A stretch of 64,000 nt of DNA from Nocardia brasiliensis (GTDB lineage Bacteria; Actinomycetota; Actinomycetes; Mycobacteriales; Mycobacteriaceae): assembly GCF_011801125.1 (NCBI RefSeq), contig NZ_CP046171.1, forward strand, positions 6,572,001 to 6,636,000, read 5' to 3'. Numbering within the stretch: the first letter of the stretch is position 1; every line of letters begins with the position of its first letter. Below, one piece after another: positions 17,292 to 26,402 of this stretch. The notes beneath the pieces were generated by a model. That model searched no databases and was not told the DNA's origin. It was given only the letters and a program-made list of their open reading frames with translations. The translations under genes were made by a program, and so were the position numbers.

Positions 17292-17956
17292 GAGGCTGTT
17301 CCTTTCGCCCGCGCGGTCCGGACATCGGCGCGGACCCACGGCGTCGACCAGCGGCCGAGCGCGTAGACCAGGCGGTCGAAGATCAAGGCCAGCGCCAGGA
17401 TCACCAGGATGCCCGCGACGATCTCGTCGGGATAGTCACGCTGGTAGCCCTGGGTGAACAGCTTGCCGACGCCGCCGACGCCGATCAGCGCGCCCACCGA
17501 CACCATCGCGATGTTGGTCACCACGACGACCCGCAGGCTGGAGACGAAAACCGGGATGGCCAACGGCATCTCGACGGTCAGCGTGCGCCGCAGCGCGCTG
17601 AAGCCGACCGCGTCGGCGGCGTCGACCACCTCGGCGGGCACCGAATCCAGCGCCGCGGGCACGGCGATCACGAGCAGCGCGGTCGAGTACATGGTCAGCG
17701 CGATGATCACGTTGAGCGGATCGATCGCGGAGATCCCGACCAACGGCGGGATGATCACGAACAGCGCCAGCGACGGAATCGTGTACGCCAGGCTGGCCAC
17801 GGTCACCGTCACCCGGCGCAGCCAGGCCACCCGGCGGACCAACGCGCCCAACGGGATCGCGATCACCAGGCCGAGCAACAGCGGCACCAGAGCCAAGTAC
17901 AGGTGGGTCTTGCTGAACCCCATGATCTCGGCGAAGTTGTCGATCAGGTACCGCAC
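17288..17956 (-). CDS. proW: Osmolyte ABC transporter permease
   Basis: A 222-residue permease (starting VRYLIDNFAEIMGFSKTHLYLALVPLLLGL) with about five membrane spans and the EAA-like loop SVPAEVVDAADAVGFSALRRTLTVEMPLAIPVFVSSLR. It pairs with ProZ to form the channel of a quaternary-amine/betaine importer. GTG 17956 is preferred; upstream in-frame sequence is Arg/Pro-rich shadow of proV. It is separated from proV by 16 bases and overlaps proZ by 4. Confidence 0.88.
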   Translation of the reverse strand: MRYLIDNFAEIMGFSKTHLYLALVPLLLGLVIAIPLGALVRRVAWLRRVTVTVASLAYTIPSLALFVIIPPLVGISAIDPLNVIIALTMYSTALLVIAVPAALDSVPAEVVDAADAVGFSALRRTLTVEMPLAIPVFVSSLRVVVVTNIAMVSVGALIGVGGVGKLFTQGYQRDYPDEIVAGILVILALALIFDRLVYALGRWSTPWVRADVRTARAKGTAS

Positions 17957-17972
17957 GCGGGCCTCCCCCGGC

Positions 17973-19124
17973 TCACCGCGCGTCTTCCTGCTCGAAGAAG
18001 TGCCGGTTGCGTTCGGCGTCCTCGGTGGCACGCTGGCCCGCCAACTGTCGCAGCACCTCGGTGGCGAGCACGCCGCCGCGTACCGCGCCCGAATCATCCA
18101 CCGCCACACCGATGCCGGAGGGCGAGGAGATCGCGGCGTCGAGTGCCTGGCGCAGATCGCCGCTCGGGGTGAACAGCGAACCACCCGCGGAAGTGCTGTC
18201 CACCAGCGCGTGCCCGGCGCGAACCGACTCCACACCGGTGACATCGATCCAGCCGACGGGCTTGCGGTCGGCGTCGACGATCAGCACCCACTCCCCGCGA
18301 TCCAACCGCAGCGTGGGTATCTGCACGGCCGTCGCGGTCCGAAGCTCCTGCAGCGGCACGTCTTTCGCGGTGCGGAAGGACAGGCCACGGTAGCCGCGGT
18401 CGCGGCCGACGAAGTCGGCGACGAAATCGGTGGCGGGCTGGGCGAGTACGTGATCGGGCGGGTCGTACTGCTGCAGCACGCCGCCTCTGCCGAAGACCGC
18501 GACCCGGTCACCGAGGGTGATGGCCTCATCGATGTCGTGCGTGACGAACACGATGGTCTTGCGCAATTCGGCTTGCAGCCTTTGCATTTCGACCTGCAAC
18601 TCGGCCCGCACCACCGGGTCGACGGCACTGAACGGCTCGTCCATCAACAGCACCGGCGGGTCGGCGGCCAGTGCCCGCGCCACCCCGACCCGCTGCTGTT
18701 GCCCACCGGAGAGCTGGGCCGGGTACCGCCCGGCCAGCGACCGATCGAGACCGACCCGGTCCAGGACGTCCATGGCGGCGGCGCGCGCCGCCTTGCGCGA
18801 ATCACCGCGCAGCACCGGCACGGTCGCGACGTTGTCCACGACCGTGCGGTGCGGCAGCAGTCCGCCACTCTGGATGACGTAGCCGATACCGAGCCGCAGC
18901 TCGACCGGGTCCACCCGGGAAATGTCCTGTCCGGCAATGGTGATCGTGCCCGAGCTGGGCGTGATCATGCGATTGATCATCCGCATCGAGGTGGTCTTGC
19001 CGCAGCCGGACGGGCCGACGAAGACGGTGAACGAACCGGACTCGATGCGCAGATCGAGGTCGGTGACGGCGTGCGTGCCGTCCGGATAGGTCTTGCTGAT
19101 ACCGCGGAACTCGATATCGGACAA
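17973..19124 (-). CDS. proV: Osmolyte ABC transporter ATP-binding protein with CBS domains
   Basis: A 383-residue ATPase energising glycine betaine-type uptake. Walker A GPSGCGKTT is at 37-45, the Q-loop in GYVIQSGGLLPHR, the signature LSGGQQQ at 138-144, Walker B VLLMDEP at 158-164, and the H-loop in FVTHDIDEA. The C-terminal third looks like a CBS pair (EWVLIVDADRKPVGWIDV; ISSPSGIGVAVDDSGAVRGGVLATEVL), which in OpuA-type ATPases senses ionic strength or nucleotides. The gene follows proX after 13 bases. Confidence 0.94.
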   Translation of the reverse strand: MSDIEFRGISKTYPDGTHAVTDLDLRIESGSFTVFVGPSGCGKTTSMRMINRMITPSSGTITIAGQDISRVDPVELRLGIGYVIQSGGLLPHRTVVDNVATVPVLRGDSRKAARAAAMDVLDRVGLDRSLAGRYPAQLSGGQQQRVGVARALAADPPVLLMDEPFSAVDPVVRAELQVEMQRLQAELRKTIVFVTHDIDEAITLGDRVAVFGRGGVLQQYDPPDHVLAQPATDFVADFVGRDRGYRGLSFRTAKDVPLQELRTATAVQIPTLRLDRGEWVLIVDADRKPVGWIDVTGVESVRAGHALVDSTSAGGSLFTPSGDLRQALDAAISSPSGIGVAVDDSGAVRGGVLATEVLRQLAGQRATEDAERNRHFFEQEDAR

Positions 19125-19137
19125 CGCTGTTACCTCT

Positions 19138-20130
19138 TTATCCGGTCGGCGTGTTCAGCCCCTGGGCGGCGACCCAGGCCACGGCCGCGGCCTTCGGTTC
19201 GGTCTTGGCCGCGCCGGAGACGGCCTCGTTCAGCTCGATCAGCTCCGCGGTAGTCAGCTTCGCCGAGACGGCGTTCAGCGCGGCGAGCGCCTTGTCTGTC
19301 TTCTTCGCCGCGTTGAACAGCGGCACCACGTTCTGCGCCGGGAAGTTGTGCTTCGGGTCCGCCAGCACCACCAGGTCGTTCTGCGTGATGGCGGGCGAGG
19401 TGGTGAAGATGTCGGCCGCGGTCACCTGGCCCTCGAGCAGGGCGCGCACGGTCGCGGGGCCACCGCCGTCGGCGATCGGCACGAAATTGTTCGCGGCGAT
19501 GTCGAGGTTGTAGTTCTTCTTCAAGCCGGGCAGGCCGCCGGCACGCTCCTGGAATTCGGCGGGCGCACCGAATTTCACCTCGGCCGAGTGCGCGGCCAGA
19601 TCCGCGATGGTGCGCAGGTTCCAGCGCTCGGCGGTGGCCTTGGTGACGACCACCGCGTCGGAATCCTCGCCGGGCGCCGGGGTGCCGATCGCGAGTTCGC
19701 TGCCGAGCGCCGCGGTGAGCGCGCTGTTCACCTCGGCGGCGGCGGTCGCGGTCGCGTTCTTGTCCAGGTACTGCAGCAGGTTGCCGTTGTACTCCGGGAT
19801 CACCGAGATCGCGCACTGGCGCACCGCGGGGACGTAGGCCTCCCTGCTGCCGATGTTCAGCTTGGTGTCGACCTGGAAACCGTTGACCCGCAGCACCTCC
19901 GCGTAGATCTCCGCGACGGTCTCGGACTCAGGGAAGTTCGCCGACCCGACGATGAGACCGTCGCCGTCGCAGTCACCCTTGCTCGCCAGTGGGTCGGAGT
20001 TGCCACAGGCGGACAGGATCATGGCGACGGCCAACGCGGCGGCGGCGAAGAGGAACCGGGCGGCGCGCAGCGCCAGCCGCAGCGCCGACCGCCCGTGCCG
20101 CGCGGCATCGGGGGTGATCGAGGTGTTCAC
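19138..20130 (-). CDS. proX: Osmolyte-binding lipoprotein
   Basis: A 330-residue extracytoplasmic solute-binding protein. The signal peptide ends in the lipobox LSAC with Cys42, so it is lipid-anchored. The mature part (LIVGSANFPESETVAEIYAEVLRVNGFQVDTKLNIGSREAYVPAV) is the OpuAC fold that binds glycine betaine, choline or related quaternary amines. It is the first gene of the proXVWZ operon. The promoter is shared with a divergent second binding protein across about 136 bases. Confidence 0.92.
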   Translation of the reverse strand: MNTSITPDAARHGRSALRLALRAARFLFAAAALAVAMILSACGNSDPLASKGDCDGDGLIVGSANFPESETVAEIYAEVLRVNGFQVDTKLNIGSREAYVPAVRQCAISVIPEYNGNLLQYLDKNATATAAAEVNSALTAALGSELAIGTPAPGEDSDAVVVTKATAERWNLRTIADLAAHSAEVKFGAPAEFQERAGGLPGLKKNYNLDIAANNFVPIADGGGPATVRALLEGQVTAADIFTTSPAITQNDLVVLADPKHNFPAQNVVPLFNAAKKTDKALAALNAVSAKLTTAELIELNEAVSGAAKTEPKAAAVAWVAAQGLNTPTG

Positions 20131-20266
20131 GGGAGTCCTTCCGGCCTAACGAGCAATGCGAGGTCCCGGCGCAGCACAGCCACCGGTACATTCTGGGAGT
20201 CCATACTGCCCGCTCCAGGGTGTTCCTGTTAGCTCTGTCGATCTCTCGGAGAGTTGGTGTCGCCGG

Positions 20267-21154
20267 ATGATGGTGGCCGCGTCGCTGCGGATGCTGGCTC
20301 GAATAGTGCTGGTCGCGACCGCCGTTACGGCCGTGTCCTGCGGCAACGGTGAGCAGGCCGCACCGATCGCGGTCGGCGCGGGCGACTCGGCCGAGTCGGT
20401 GGTGCTCGCCGAAATCTATGCGGGCGCGCTGGCCCGCACCGGCGCGCGCACCGCCGTCACCACCGGACTGGGCGGGCGCGCCGACACGCTGGCCGCGCTC
20501 GACGCGGGCCGGATCACGCTGCTGGCCGAGCACAGCGGCGCGCTGCTGACCCACCTCGACGCGCATGCCGCCGACCGCACTCCCAAAGACGTTGCTGCCG
20601 CACTGAGCAAGTCGCTGCCCGAGGGGCTGGTGATCTCCGACGTCGCCGACGGCACGGACCTGCGCGCGCGGGTGCTGCTCACCACCGAGACGGCCACACA
20701 CGACGGTCTGAAGTCCGTGCGCGATCTCGGCCCGAGCTGCGCCGCGCGCACCGCGGGCGTGGCTCCCGCGCCCGGCCTGATCACCGCGCCACCGGCGGCG
20801 AACACGGTGACCGACTGCGCGTTCGCCGCGACTATCCCGTACGCCGACCTGGCCGCACTGCGAAAGGCCCTGCTGGACGGGCAGATCCAGGCGGGTGTGC
20901 TGATCGGCCCGCCCGCCGCCGACGCCACCGACGGGCTGACCGTCCTGTCCGACGACGACTACGCCGTGCGCGCGGAGAACGTGCTGCCGCTGTTCCGCAA
21001 GGGCACCCTCGACCAGATCCAGATCAAGAAGCTGAATTACGTTGCGGGCGAGCTCACCACCGCCGACCTCGCCGAGCTGATCCGCCGCGTCCGCGACGAA
21101 CGGCGCGATCCCGGCGAGGTGGCGCGCGCCTGGCTCGACGACCACGCGCTGTAA
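20267..21154 (+). CDS. Second OpuAC-like binding lipoprotein, divergent from proX
   Basis: About 295 residues from ATG 20267 (or 20270). The signal peptide MLARIVLVATAVTAVSC is followed by CGNGEQ, a probable lipobox with Cys25, although Ala replaces Leu at -3. The mature region (SAESVVLAEIYAGALARTGARTAVTTGLGGRADTLAALDAGRI, ...YAVRAENVLPLFRKGTLD) parallels ProX (ETVAEIYAEVLRVNGFQV; FPAQNVVPLFNAA). It may provide an alternative specificity for the ProVWZ importer. An 11-bp CTCTC-G-GAGAG palindrome lies just upstream at 20243-20253. Confidence 0.8.
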   Translation: MMVAASLRMLARIVLVATAVTAVSCGNGEQAAPIAVGAGDSAESVVLAEIYAGALARTGARTAVTTGLGGRADTLAALDAGRITLLAEHSGALLTHLDAHAADRTPKDVAAALSKSLPEGLVISDVADGTDLRARVLLTTETATHDGLKSVRDLGPSCAARTAGVAPAPGLITAPPAANTVTDCAFAATIPYADLAALRKALLDGQIQAGVLIGPPAADATDGLTVLSDDDYAVRAENVLPLFRKGTLDQIQIKKLNYVAGELTTADLAELIRRVRDERRDPGEVARAWLDDHAL

Positions 21155-21195
21155 ATTTCCTCCGCCGCCGCCCTGACCCGGTTAACGTCTGGTCG

Positions 21196-21417
21196 GTGAG
21201 TATCAGGTTCATCGGCGGCTATGTGGCGATCGTGGCGTTGTTGCTGTACGTCTGGACCACCCTGCCCGAGAAGAATCCGCTGTTCGCGGTGTCCCTGCTG
21301 GGTGCGCTCGCCGCGATGGTCGCGCTGAACCTCTGGATCAGGGTGTCGGCGCGGCGCGCGGAGAACGCGCGCAAGGCGGCGCGCGCCGACCGGAAACCGG
21401 TGCCCTCCGGCGACTAG
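21196..21417 (+). CDS. Small two-helix membrane protein
   Basis: 73 residues with two predicted membrane spans (FIGGYVAIVALLLYVW and LFAVSLLGALAAMVALNLWI) and a basic, Arg/Lys-rich cytoplasmic tail (RRAENARKAARADRK). It starts at GTG 21196, 42 bases after the lipoprotein stop, and may be cotranscribed. It resembles no family I can name. Confidence 0.7.
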   Translation: MSIRFIGGYVAIVALLLYVWTTLPEKNPLFAVSLLGALAAMVALNLWIRVSARRAENARKAARADRKPVPSGD

Positions 21418-21448
21418 CGCGGGCAACCCTTCGGACACATACGAAAGG

Positions 21449-21476
21449 GCGCCCCGTTCGCCGTTGAACGGGACGC
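21449..21476. terminator. Bidirectional terminator
   Basis: GCGCCCCGTTC (21449-21459), loop GCCGTT, GAACGGGACGC (21466-21476), with one mismatch. ACTTTA follows on plus and CCCTTTCG on minus. It lies between the convergent small membrane protein and malic enzyme. Confidence 0.7.
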
Positions 21477-21498
21477 ACTTTATCTGTGACAGCTATTG

Positions 21499-22719
21499 CT
21501 AGGCAACACCTTCGGCCCGCGCGGCGGCCGCGACGGCCTCGGCGACGGCCGGTGCGACCCGCGGGTCGAGCGGGCTCGGCACGATCTTGTCCGGACCGAG
21601 CTCGTCGGCGACGACGCTGAGGATCGCCTCGGCGGCGGCGATCTTCATGCCCTCGGTGATCCGGCGGGCGCCCGCGTCCAGCGCGCCCTTGAAGACGCCG
21701 GGGAAGGCGAGCACGTTGTTGATCTGGTTCGGGAAGTCGCTGCGTCCGGTGGCGACGATCGCGGCGTACTTGCGCGCGACCTCGGGGTGGATCTCCGGGT
21801 CCGGGTTGGACATGGCGAACACGATCGAATCCGGTGCCATCGAGGCGATGAGCTCCTCGGCGATCAGACCGGCGGACAGGCCGAGGAACACGTCGGCGCC
21901 GTTGAGCGCTTCCGCGGCACCGCCGTTGAGGCCGCGCGGGTTGGTGCGGGTGGCCAGTTCGGCCTTCACCGCGTTGAGGTCGGTGCGCTCGCGGCTGACG
22001 ATGCCCTTCGAGTCGAGCACGGTCACGTCCCGCACGCCGGCGGCGAGCAGGATGTTCGTGCACGCGACACCGGCCGCGCCCGCGCCGGACACGACGACCT
22101 TCAGATCGGCGATGCCGCGGCCCTGCACCTTGGCCGCGCCGTTGAGGGCGGCGAGCACCACGATGGCGGTGCCGTGCTGGTCGTCGTGCATGACCGGGCA
22201 GTCCAGCGCCTCGATGACGCGCTTCTCGATCTCGAAGCAGCGCGGGGCCGAAATGTCTTCCAGGTTCACCGCGCCGAAGCTCGGGCGCAGCTTCACCAGC
22301 AGGTCGACGATCTCGTCGACGTCCTTGGTATCCACCACGATCGGGATCGAGTTCAGGCCGGCGAACTTCTTGAACAGCGCCGCCTTGCCCTCCATCACCG
22401 GCAGCGAGGCGCGCGGGCCGATGTCACCGAGGCCGAGCACCGCGGTGCCGTCGCTGACCACGACGACGAGCCGGTCGGTCCAGGTGTAGCGCTTGGACAG
22501 TTCGTCGTCCTGCGCGATGGCCCGGCTCACCTGGGCGACACCCGGGGTGTAGGCGATGGAGAGGTCGCGCTGGGTTTCCAACGGCGAGCTGAGTTCCACC
22601 GAGAGCTTGCCGCCAAGGTGTCCCGCGAAAATCTCGTCGTGCGTAATAGCGGAAAGGCTCGCTGCGTCGTCTGCGCGGGGGGCCGTGGTGGCATTCGGTG
22701 CGTCAGTCACAGGTGACAC
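21499..22719 (-). CDS. NAD(P)-dependent malic enzyme
   Basis: A 406-residue malic enzyme (malate to pyruvate + CO2 + NAD(P)H). Motifs: SIAYTPGVAQVSRAI, VVSDGTAVLGLGDIGPRASLPVMEGKAALFKKFAG, MHDDQHGTAIV (divalent metal/substrate), the nucleotide fold VVSGAGAAGVAC, and AMSNPDPEI. The length fits the short bacterial form without a phosphotransacetylase tail. GTG 22719 is chosen because AGGAG lies 7 bases before it; the longer frame begins only at a TTG. It stands alone, with a long untranscribed-looking leader upstream. Confidence 0.95.
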   Translation of the reverse strand: MSPVTDAPNATTAPRADDAASLSAITHDEIFAGHLGGKLSVELSSPLETQRDLSIAYTPGVAQVSRAIAQDDELSKRYTWTDRLVVVVSDGTAVLGLGDIGPRASLPVMEGKAALFKKFAGLNSIPIVVDTKDVDEIVDLLVKLRPSFGAVNLEDISAPRCFEIEKRVIEALDCPVMHDDQHGTAIVVLAALNGAAKVQGRGIADLKVVVSGAGAAGVACTNILLAAGVRDVTVLDSKGIVSRERTDLNAVKAELATRTNPRGLNGGAAEALNGADVFLGLSAGLIAEELIASMAPDSIVFAMSNPDPEIHPEVARKYAAIVATGRSDFPNQINNVLAFPGVFKGALDAGARRITEGMKIAAAEAILSVVADELGPDKIVPSPLDPRVAPAVAEAVAAAARAEGVA

Positions 22720-23289
22720 GATTTCACTCCTGCTCGGATCGGACAAACCGGTGGACGGTTACCGCCGGGTATTTAGGTATTAGGGTCTTTGGTCGCTCCG
22801 CAGGCTCTGCACCTGTGGATTCATTTCGCTCATCGAGTGCGCTGAACGGTACGTTTCGCGGCGATCGGCGAGTCACGAAAACTCGTTGCCGATTTCGCTG
22901 ACGTGGCGCGGCACTGATCCGCGGAGCGAGAGGCCGGACGGGTGGGCCCGGACAGAACATGCGGCGTGATCCTCGGGTCACGACGGTGCGTCGCGAGGCG
23001 GAGATCTCCGTAATCCCAGTACCCGGCGGTGGCTTGGGTAAGGAATCCGACACATTCTGCCAGCATGATCCGCGACTTGCCAAACCGGTCTGGTCTGCGT
23101 CGTGTCGCGCGCCTGTCTCCAGGCTAGCGGGCCGGAATTACCGAGCCGTAAGCGAAAACTCGCACCTCGTCGCGACCGCGCGGTGAGTTGTCCGAACGTC
23201 GTCGCGTCCGGCGGTGTGAGCGCGGCACGCGTCGCCGGGTCCCGGCGCGCCGCAGTGCCGCAGTGCCCCTGTGCCGGAGTGCCGCCGCG
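22720..23289. other. Non-coding stretch upstream of malic enzyme
   Basis: No convincing gene is seen on either strand. The part next to malic enzyme must carry its promoter (AT-richer TACCTAAATACC near 22770-22790 on the plus strand). From about 23250 degenerate CCGCAGTG octamers begin, leading into the tandem array. Confidence 0.5.
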
Positions 23290-23401
23290 CCGCAGTGCCG
23301 CAGTGCCGCAGTGCCGCAGTGCCGCAGTGCCGCAGTACCGCAGTACCGCAGTACCGCAGTACCGCAGTACCGCAGTACCGCAGTACCGCAGTGCCGCAGT
23401 A
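23290..23401. repeat. Octamer tandem array, 14 units of CCGCAGTR
   Basis: Fourteen uninterrupted 8-bp units: five CCGCAGTG, seven CCGCAGTA, one CCGCAGTG, one CCGCAGTA. Degenerate units extend upstream to about 23250. Because 8 is not a multiple of 3, all frames read a repeating 8-residue peptide, which explains spurious open frames here. The array ends 30 bases beyond the stop of the FAD enzyme gene. Slippage would make it highly variable between strains. Confidence 0.9.
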
Positions 23402-23431
23402 CCGCCGGTCGGCCGCGACGCGGTGGCGCGT

Positions 23432-25171
23432 TCAGTGCGACGGTGTCGTCAACCGCGCGGCGACCGGGGCGGGCGCGGGTTCGGGCACGATCTCCGGTGC
23501 GTCCGGAATCGCCGCGGATCGCGCGCTGAGCACACCCGGCACGCGCGGATAGGCCGGGACCACCTGCTCCTCGTGGGCGCCGAGCACGATGGCCTCCGGC
23601 CTGCGCCGGGCGAGCGGGTCGCGCGCGAGCGGCACCGGCACCGGCGCGCGCGCGGCGAGCCCGTGCGCGTCGGGGCGCACCCACACCGCGTCGAGGCCGC
23701 CCGACATCAACCGCACCCGCCAGTCCGCTTCGGCCCCAGGATGATCCGTGCGCCGGTGCATGCCGCGGGTCTCGGTGCGGGCCAGCGCGCTGTACTTGGT
23801 CCAGCGCGCGACCGCGAGCAAGGCCGCCGCCTGCCTGGCCCGCAGCCGGTCCAGTCCGCTACCGCCGAGCTCGAATTCGGCGCCCGGCCACATCGCGTCG
23901 AGTTCGCCGATGCTGTCGCGCAGGCTGCCCGCGCTGCGCCAATAGCTGCGTCGCAGCGGCAGCGTGTGCTCCTGGACGAGACCGACCACCGCGCGCGGGT
24001 CGATCCGCGCCACGGCGTTGAGCCCGGCGCCGGGCACCTCGCGTGCCGTGGCCGCGAGCTCGGCCGTACGCGCGTACGCGGCCGCGCCCGCGCCGGCCCA
24101 CACCCCCGAGGCAATGGCCCAGGCGCCGCCCTGCCCACCGAACCCGCTGACCGCGCCGGTGATCGGCTCCCGCGTGGTGACATCGCCCGCACCGAACAGC
24201 CCCTCGACGGTGGTCGCGCAGTCGCGACCGGTGATCCGCAGGCCGCCGGTGCCGCGCACGGTGCCCTCCAGCACGGCGCGCAGCGCCACCCGACCGGCGT
24301 GATCGACCAGGCCGAGTTTCGCGAGCCCGCCGCGCAGCAGCGCCGGGATGTCGTCCAGGGACGCGAACACCCGCCTGCCGTCGGCGATCGCGGCGAAGGC
24401 CGCCGCGCGGCCCGCCAGGACCGTGCCCGACTCGTCGGTGAAGGTGGCGAAATGCAATGCCAGACCGCCCGGATTCGCCCAGCCGCTGGGCACGGGCGCG
24501 TTCGGCGCCGGGACCAGGCTGTACGCGCTGGAGAACTCCATGCCGGACAGTTCGGCGCCCGCCTCGGCCGCGAACAGCAGACCGTCGCCGGTGTCGACAT
24601 CGGTGCCCGCGCCACCGGACAGGAACGCACAGCCACCGGTCGCTACCACCACCGCGCCCGCGCGGACGGACCAGGGCAGGCAGTTGTCGAGCCTGCGCAC
24701 CCCGGCCGCACCCGCGACCCGGCCGTCCCGATCGACGAGCAGTTGCAGGGCGGGATGATGATCGAGCACCCGCACGCCCGCGGCGAGCACGCTGCGGCGC
24801 ATCCGGCGCAGATAGCTCGCGCCGTCCAGGTAGACCCGCAACGAGGAGCCGGGATCCGAACCGGGGAAGCGATACCCCCACCCGGCCAACTGCTCGACCC
24901 GATGATGGGTCTCGTCCAAGACGCGGTGCATCCACTCCGGGTCGCCGAGCCCGCCGCCGTGCAGGTATCCCCGATCGACGGCCTCGTCCCTGGCCGGTCC
25001 GGGTGGAATGTTCCACAGCGAGGTGGTGCCGTGCGCGGTCGGTCCGCTGGTGCCGCATCGGGCCTTGTCGGCGAGCACGACGCGCGCGCCGTTCGCGGCG
25101 GCGGAGACGGCGGCCCAGGTTCCGGCGGGGCCTCCGCCCAGAACCAGTACGTCCGTCTCGAGTTGCGTCAC
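23432..25171 (-). CDS. FAD-dependent oxidoreductase of the fumarate reductase/AprA type
   Basis: A flavoprotein of about 579 residues with the N-terminal FAD motif DVLVLGGGPAGTWAA, GTSGPTAHGTTSLWN, GAVVVATGGCAFLSGGAGTDVDTGDGLLFAAEAGAEL, and GLFGAGDVTTREPITGAVSGFGGQGGA. This is the succinate dehydrogenase/L-aspartate oxidase/adenylylsulfate reductase alpha fold, followed by a helical C-terminal domain. No iron-sulfur partner gene is adjacent, so the electron partner is unknown. GTG 25171 (VTQLETDVLVLGG) is preferred; a GTG at 25198 is possible. The last 30 residues are Pro/Ala-rich and abut the octamer array. Confidence 0.85.
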   Translation of the reverse strand: MTQLETDVLVLGGGPAGTWAAVSAAANGARVVLADKARCGTSGPTAHGTTSLWNIPPGPARDEAVDRGYLHGGGLGDPEWMHRVLDETHHRVEQLAGWGYRFPGSDPGSSLRVYLDGASYLRRMRRSVLAAGVRVLDHHPALQLLVDRDGRVAGAAGVRRLDNCLPWSVRAGAVVVATGGCAFLSGGAGTDVDTGDGLLFAAEAGAELSGMEFSSAYSLVPAPNAPVPSGWANPGGLALHFATFTDESGTVLAGRAAAFAAIADGRRVFASLDDIPALLRGGLAKLGLVDHAGRVALRAVLEGTVRGTGGLRITGRDCATTVEGLFGAGDVTTREPITGAVSGFGGQGGAWAIASGVWAGAGAAAYARTAELAATAREVPGAGLNAVARIDPRAVVGLVQEHTLPLRRSYWRSAGSLRDSIGELDAMWPGAEFELGGSGLDRLRARQAAALLAVARWTKYSALARTETRGMHRRTDHPGAEADWRVRLMSGGLDAVWVRPDAHGLAARAPVPVPLARDPLARRRPEAIVLGAHEEQVVPAYPRVPGVLSARSAAIPDAPEIVPEPAPAPVAARLTTPSH

Positions 25172-25222
25172 AAAGAGAAATATTCGGCCACAATTCACGA
25201 AGCCGCAACCATTACCGCTATT

Positions 25223-25489
25223 TCAACTCCACCATTGTGTCCAAAGCAGCAATCCAGCCGCAACGAAAACAACCGCAGATCCACAAAATGCGACAAAACC
25301 CCGACTCTTATCCGAATAAATCTGCGCCGCAATGGCAATCACCGACGCCGCCACGTGCCAGGCGACCGATTCGGGACCGGGTCCGGGAAAATCGCGCCGC
25401 GCCGCGATGACCGCGGTGCCGACGACGACGAGCATCAGGGCGAAGGTGCCCGCGGCGAAGATGCCGCTGAGTCCGCGCAGCACCTTCAC
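25223..25489 (-). CDS. Small membrane protein
   Basis: 88 residues with three hydrophobic segments (GIFAAGTFALMLVVVGTAVIAA, WHVAASVIAIAAQIY, FVAFCGSAVVFVAAGLLLW). The family resembles the small uncharacterised membrane proteins found beside PHP phosphoesterases in Nocardia-like genomes. Its ATG overlaps the stop of the PHP gene by 4 bases (ATGA), so the two are cotranscribed and coupled. The DNA at its 3' end (25172-25320) is noticeably AT-richer than the surroundings. Confidence 0.75.
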   Translation of the reverse strand: MKVLRGLSGIFAAGTFALMLVVVGTAVIAARRDFPGPGPESVAWHVAASVIAIAAQIYSDKSRGFVAFCGSAVVFVAAGLLLWTQWWS

Positions 25490-26340
25490 GAGGCGACCAC
25501 CGGCACACCGGTCGCCTTGCCCACGATCACCTCGAATTGCTCGGGATCGGTGGTGAACTCGCCGAGCCGGATGGTCTTGTTGGCGCCGTGATAGTCCGAC
25601 GAGCCCGTGGTGAGCAGGCCTAGTTCGGCGGCCAGGTCGCCGAGGATCGCACGGTCGGCGGCGGAATGATCGATGTGGTCGACCTCGAGCCCGCCGAGTC
25701 CGAGCGGGGCGAGTTCCCGGATGGCGTCGAGCGCGAGCATCCGGCCGCGCTTGCGCGCCCGCGCGTGCGCGAGCACGCTCACCCCGCCCGCGGCGGCGAT
25801 CATCTCGACCGCCCTGGCCAGCGGCGTGTCGGCCTTCTCGACGTAATAGGGGCCGTGCGGCGCGAGCAGTTCCTCGAACGCCGCGTCGACGCTCGCCACC
25901 ACACCCGCGGCGACCAGTGCCCTGGCCAGATGCGGCCGCCCCGCCGAGGGGCCCGCCGCCGCCAGCACCGCGTCGGGATCAATCGGCAAGCCGTCGGCAA
26001 CCATGCGATCGGCCATCGCGCGCACCCGCTCGGCCCGCTCGCCACGCAACCGTTCCCGCTCCTCGGCGAAGCTGCGATCGGCCGGATCGAACAGGTAGGC
26101 CAGCAGGTGCACCGGCACCGGCCAGCCGTCCTCGCCCAACCCCAGGCACGACATCTCCATGCCCCGAACCAGCGTGAGCCCCTTCGGTAACGCCTCGACC
26201 GCCTCCGCCCAGCCCGCGGTGGTGTCGTGGTCGGTGATCGCGATGACGTCGAGACCGGCGGTGGCCGCGTTCCGGACCAGTTCGGCCGGAGAGTCGGTAC
26301 CGTCGGACGCGGTCGAATGGGTATGCAGGTCGATGCGCAC
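25486..26340 (-). CDS. PHP-domain metal-dependent phosphoesterase
   Basis: A 284-residue PHP-superfamily enzyme with the metal-binding motifs DLHTHSTASDGT (residues 4-15), AITDHDTTAGW, MEMSC, LAHARARKRG and TGSSDYHGANK. Relatives (YciV/TrpH, RNase AM) remove 5' phosphates from short RNA or hydrolyse 3',5'-nucleoside bisphosphate. The start ATG 26340 is followed immediately by MRIDLHTH, so the N-terminus is well fixed. It is divergent from corA, with 62 bases between starts. Confidence 0.92.
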   Translation of the reverse strand: MRIDLHTHSTASDGTDSPAELVRNAATAGLDVIAITDHDTTAGWAEAVEALPKGLTLVRGMEMSCLGLGEDGWPVPVHLLAYLFDPADRSFAEERERLRGERAERVRAMADRMVADGLPIDPDAVLAAAGPSAGRPHLARALVAAGVVASVDAAFEELLAPHGPYYVEKADTPLARAVEMIAAAGGVSVLAHARARKRGRMLALDAIRELAPLGLGGLEVDHIDHSAADRAILGDLAAELGLLTTGSSDYHGANKTIRLGEFTTDPEQFEVIVGKATGVPVVAS

Positions 26341-26402
26341 GCCTCCAGTCTTACAGTGCCGCCGACCGGTCCCGCAGCGGCAGGCGACGTAGCATCGCCG
26401 AG

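Noticed and set aside
23290..23401. CRISPR-like array
   Set aside because: Units are 8 bp and contiguous with no spacers and no cas genes; a simple tandem repeat.
23102..25591. Long plus-strand frame over the octamer array and FAD gene
   Set aside because: Made from repeat-driven peptides and Arg/Ala/Pro-rich shadow; the minus-strand flavoprotein is supported by FAD motifs.
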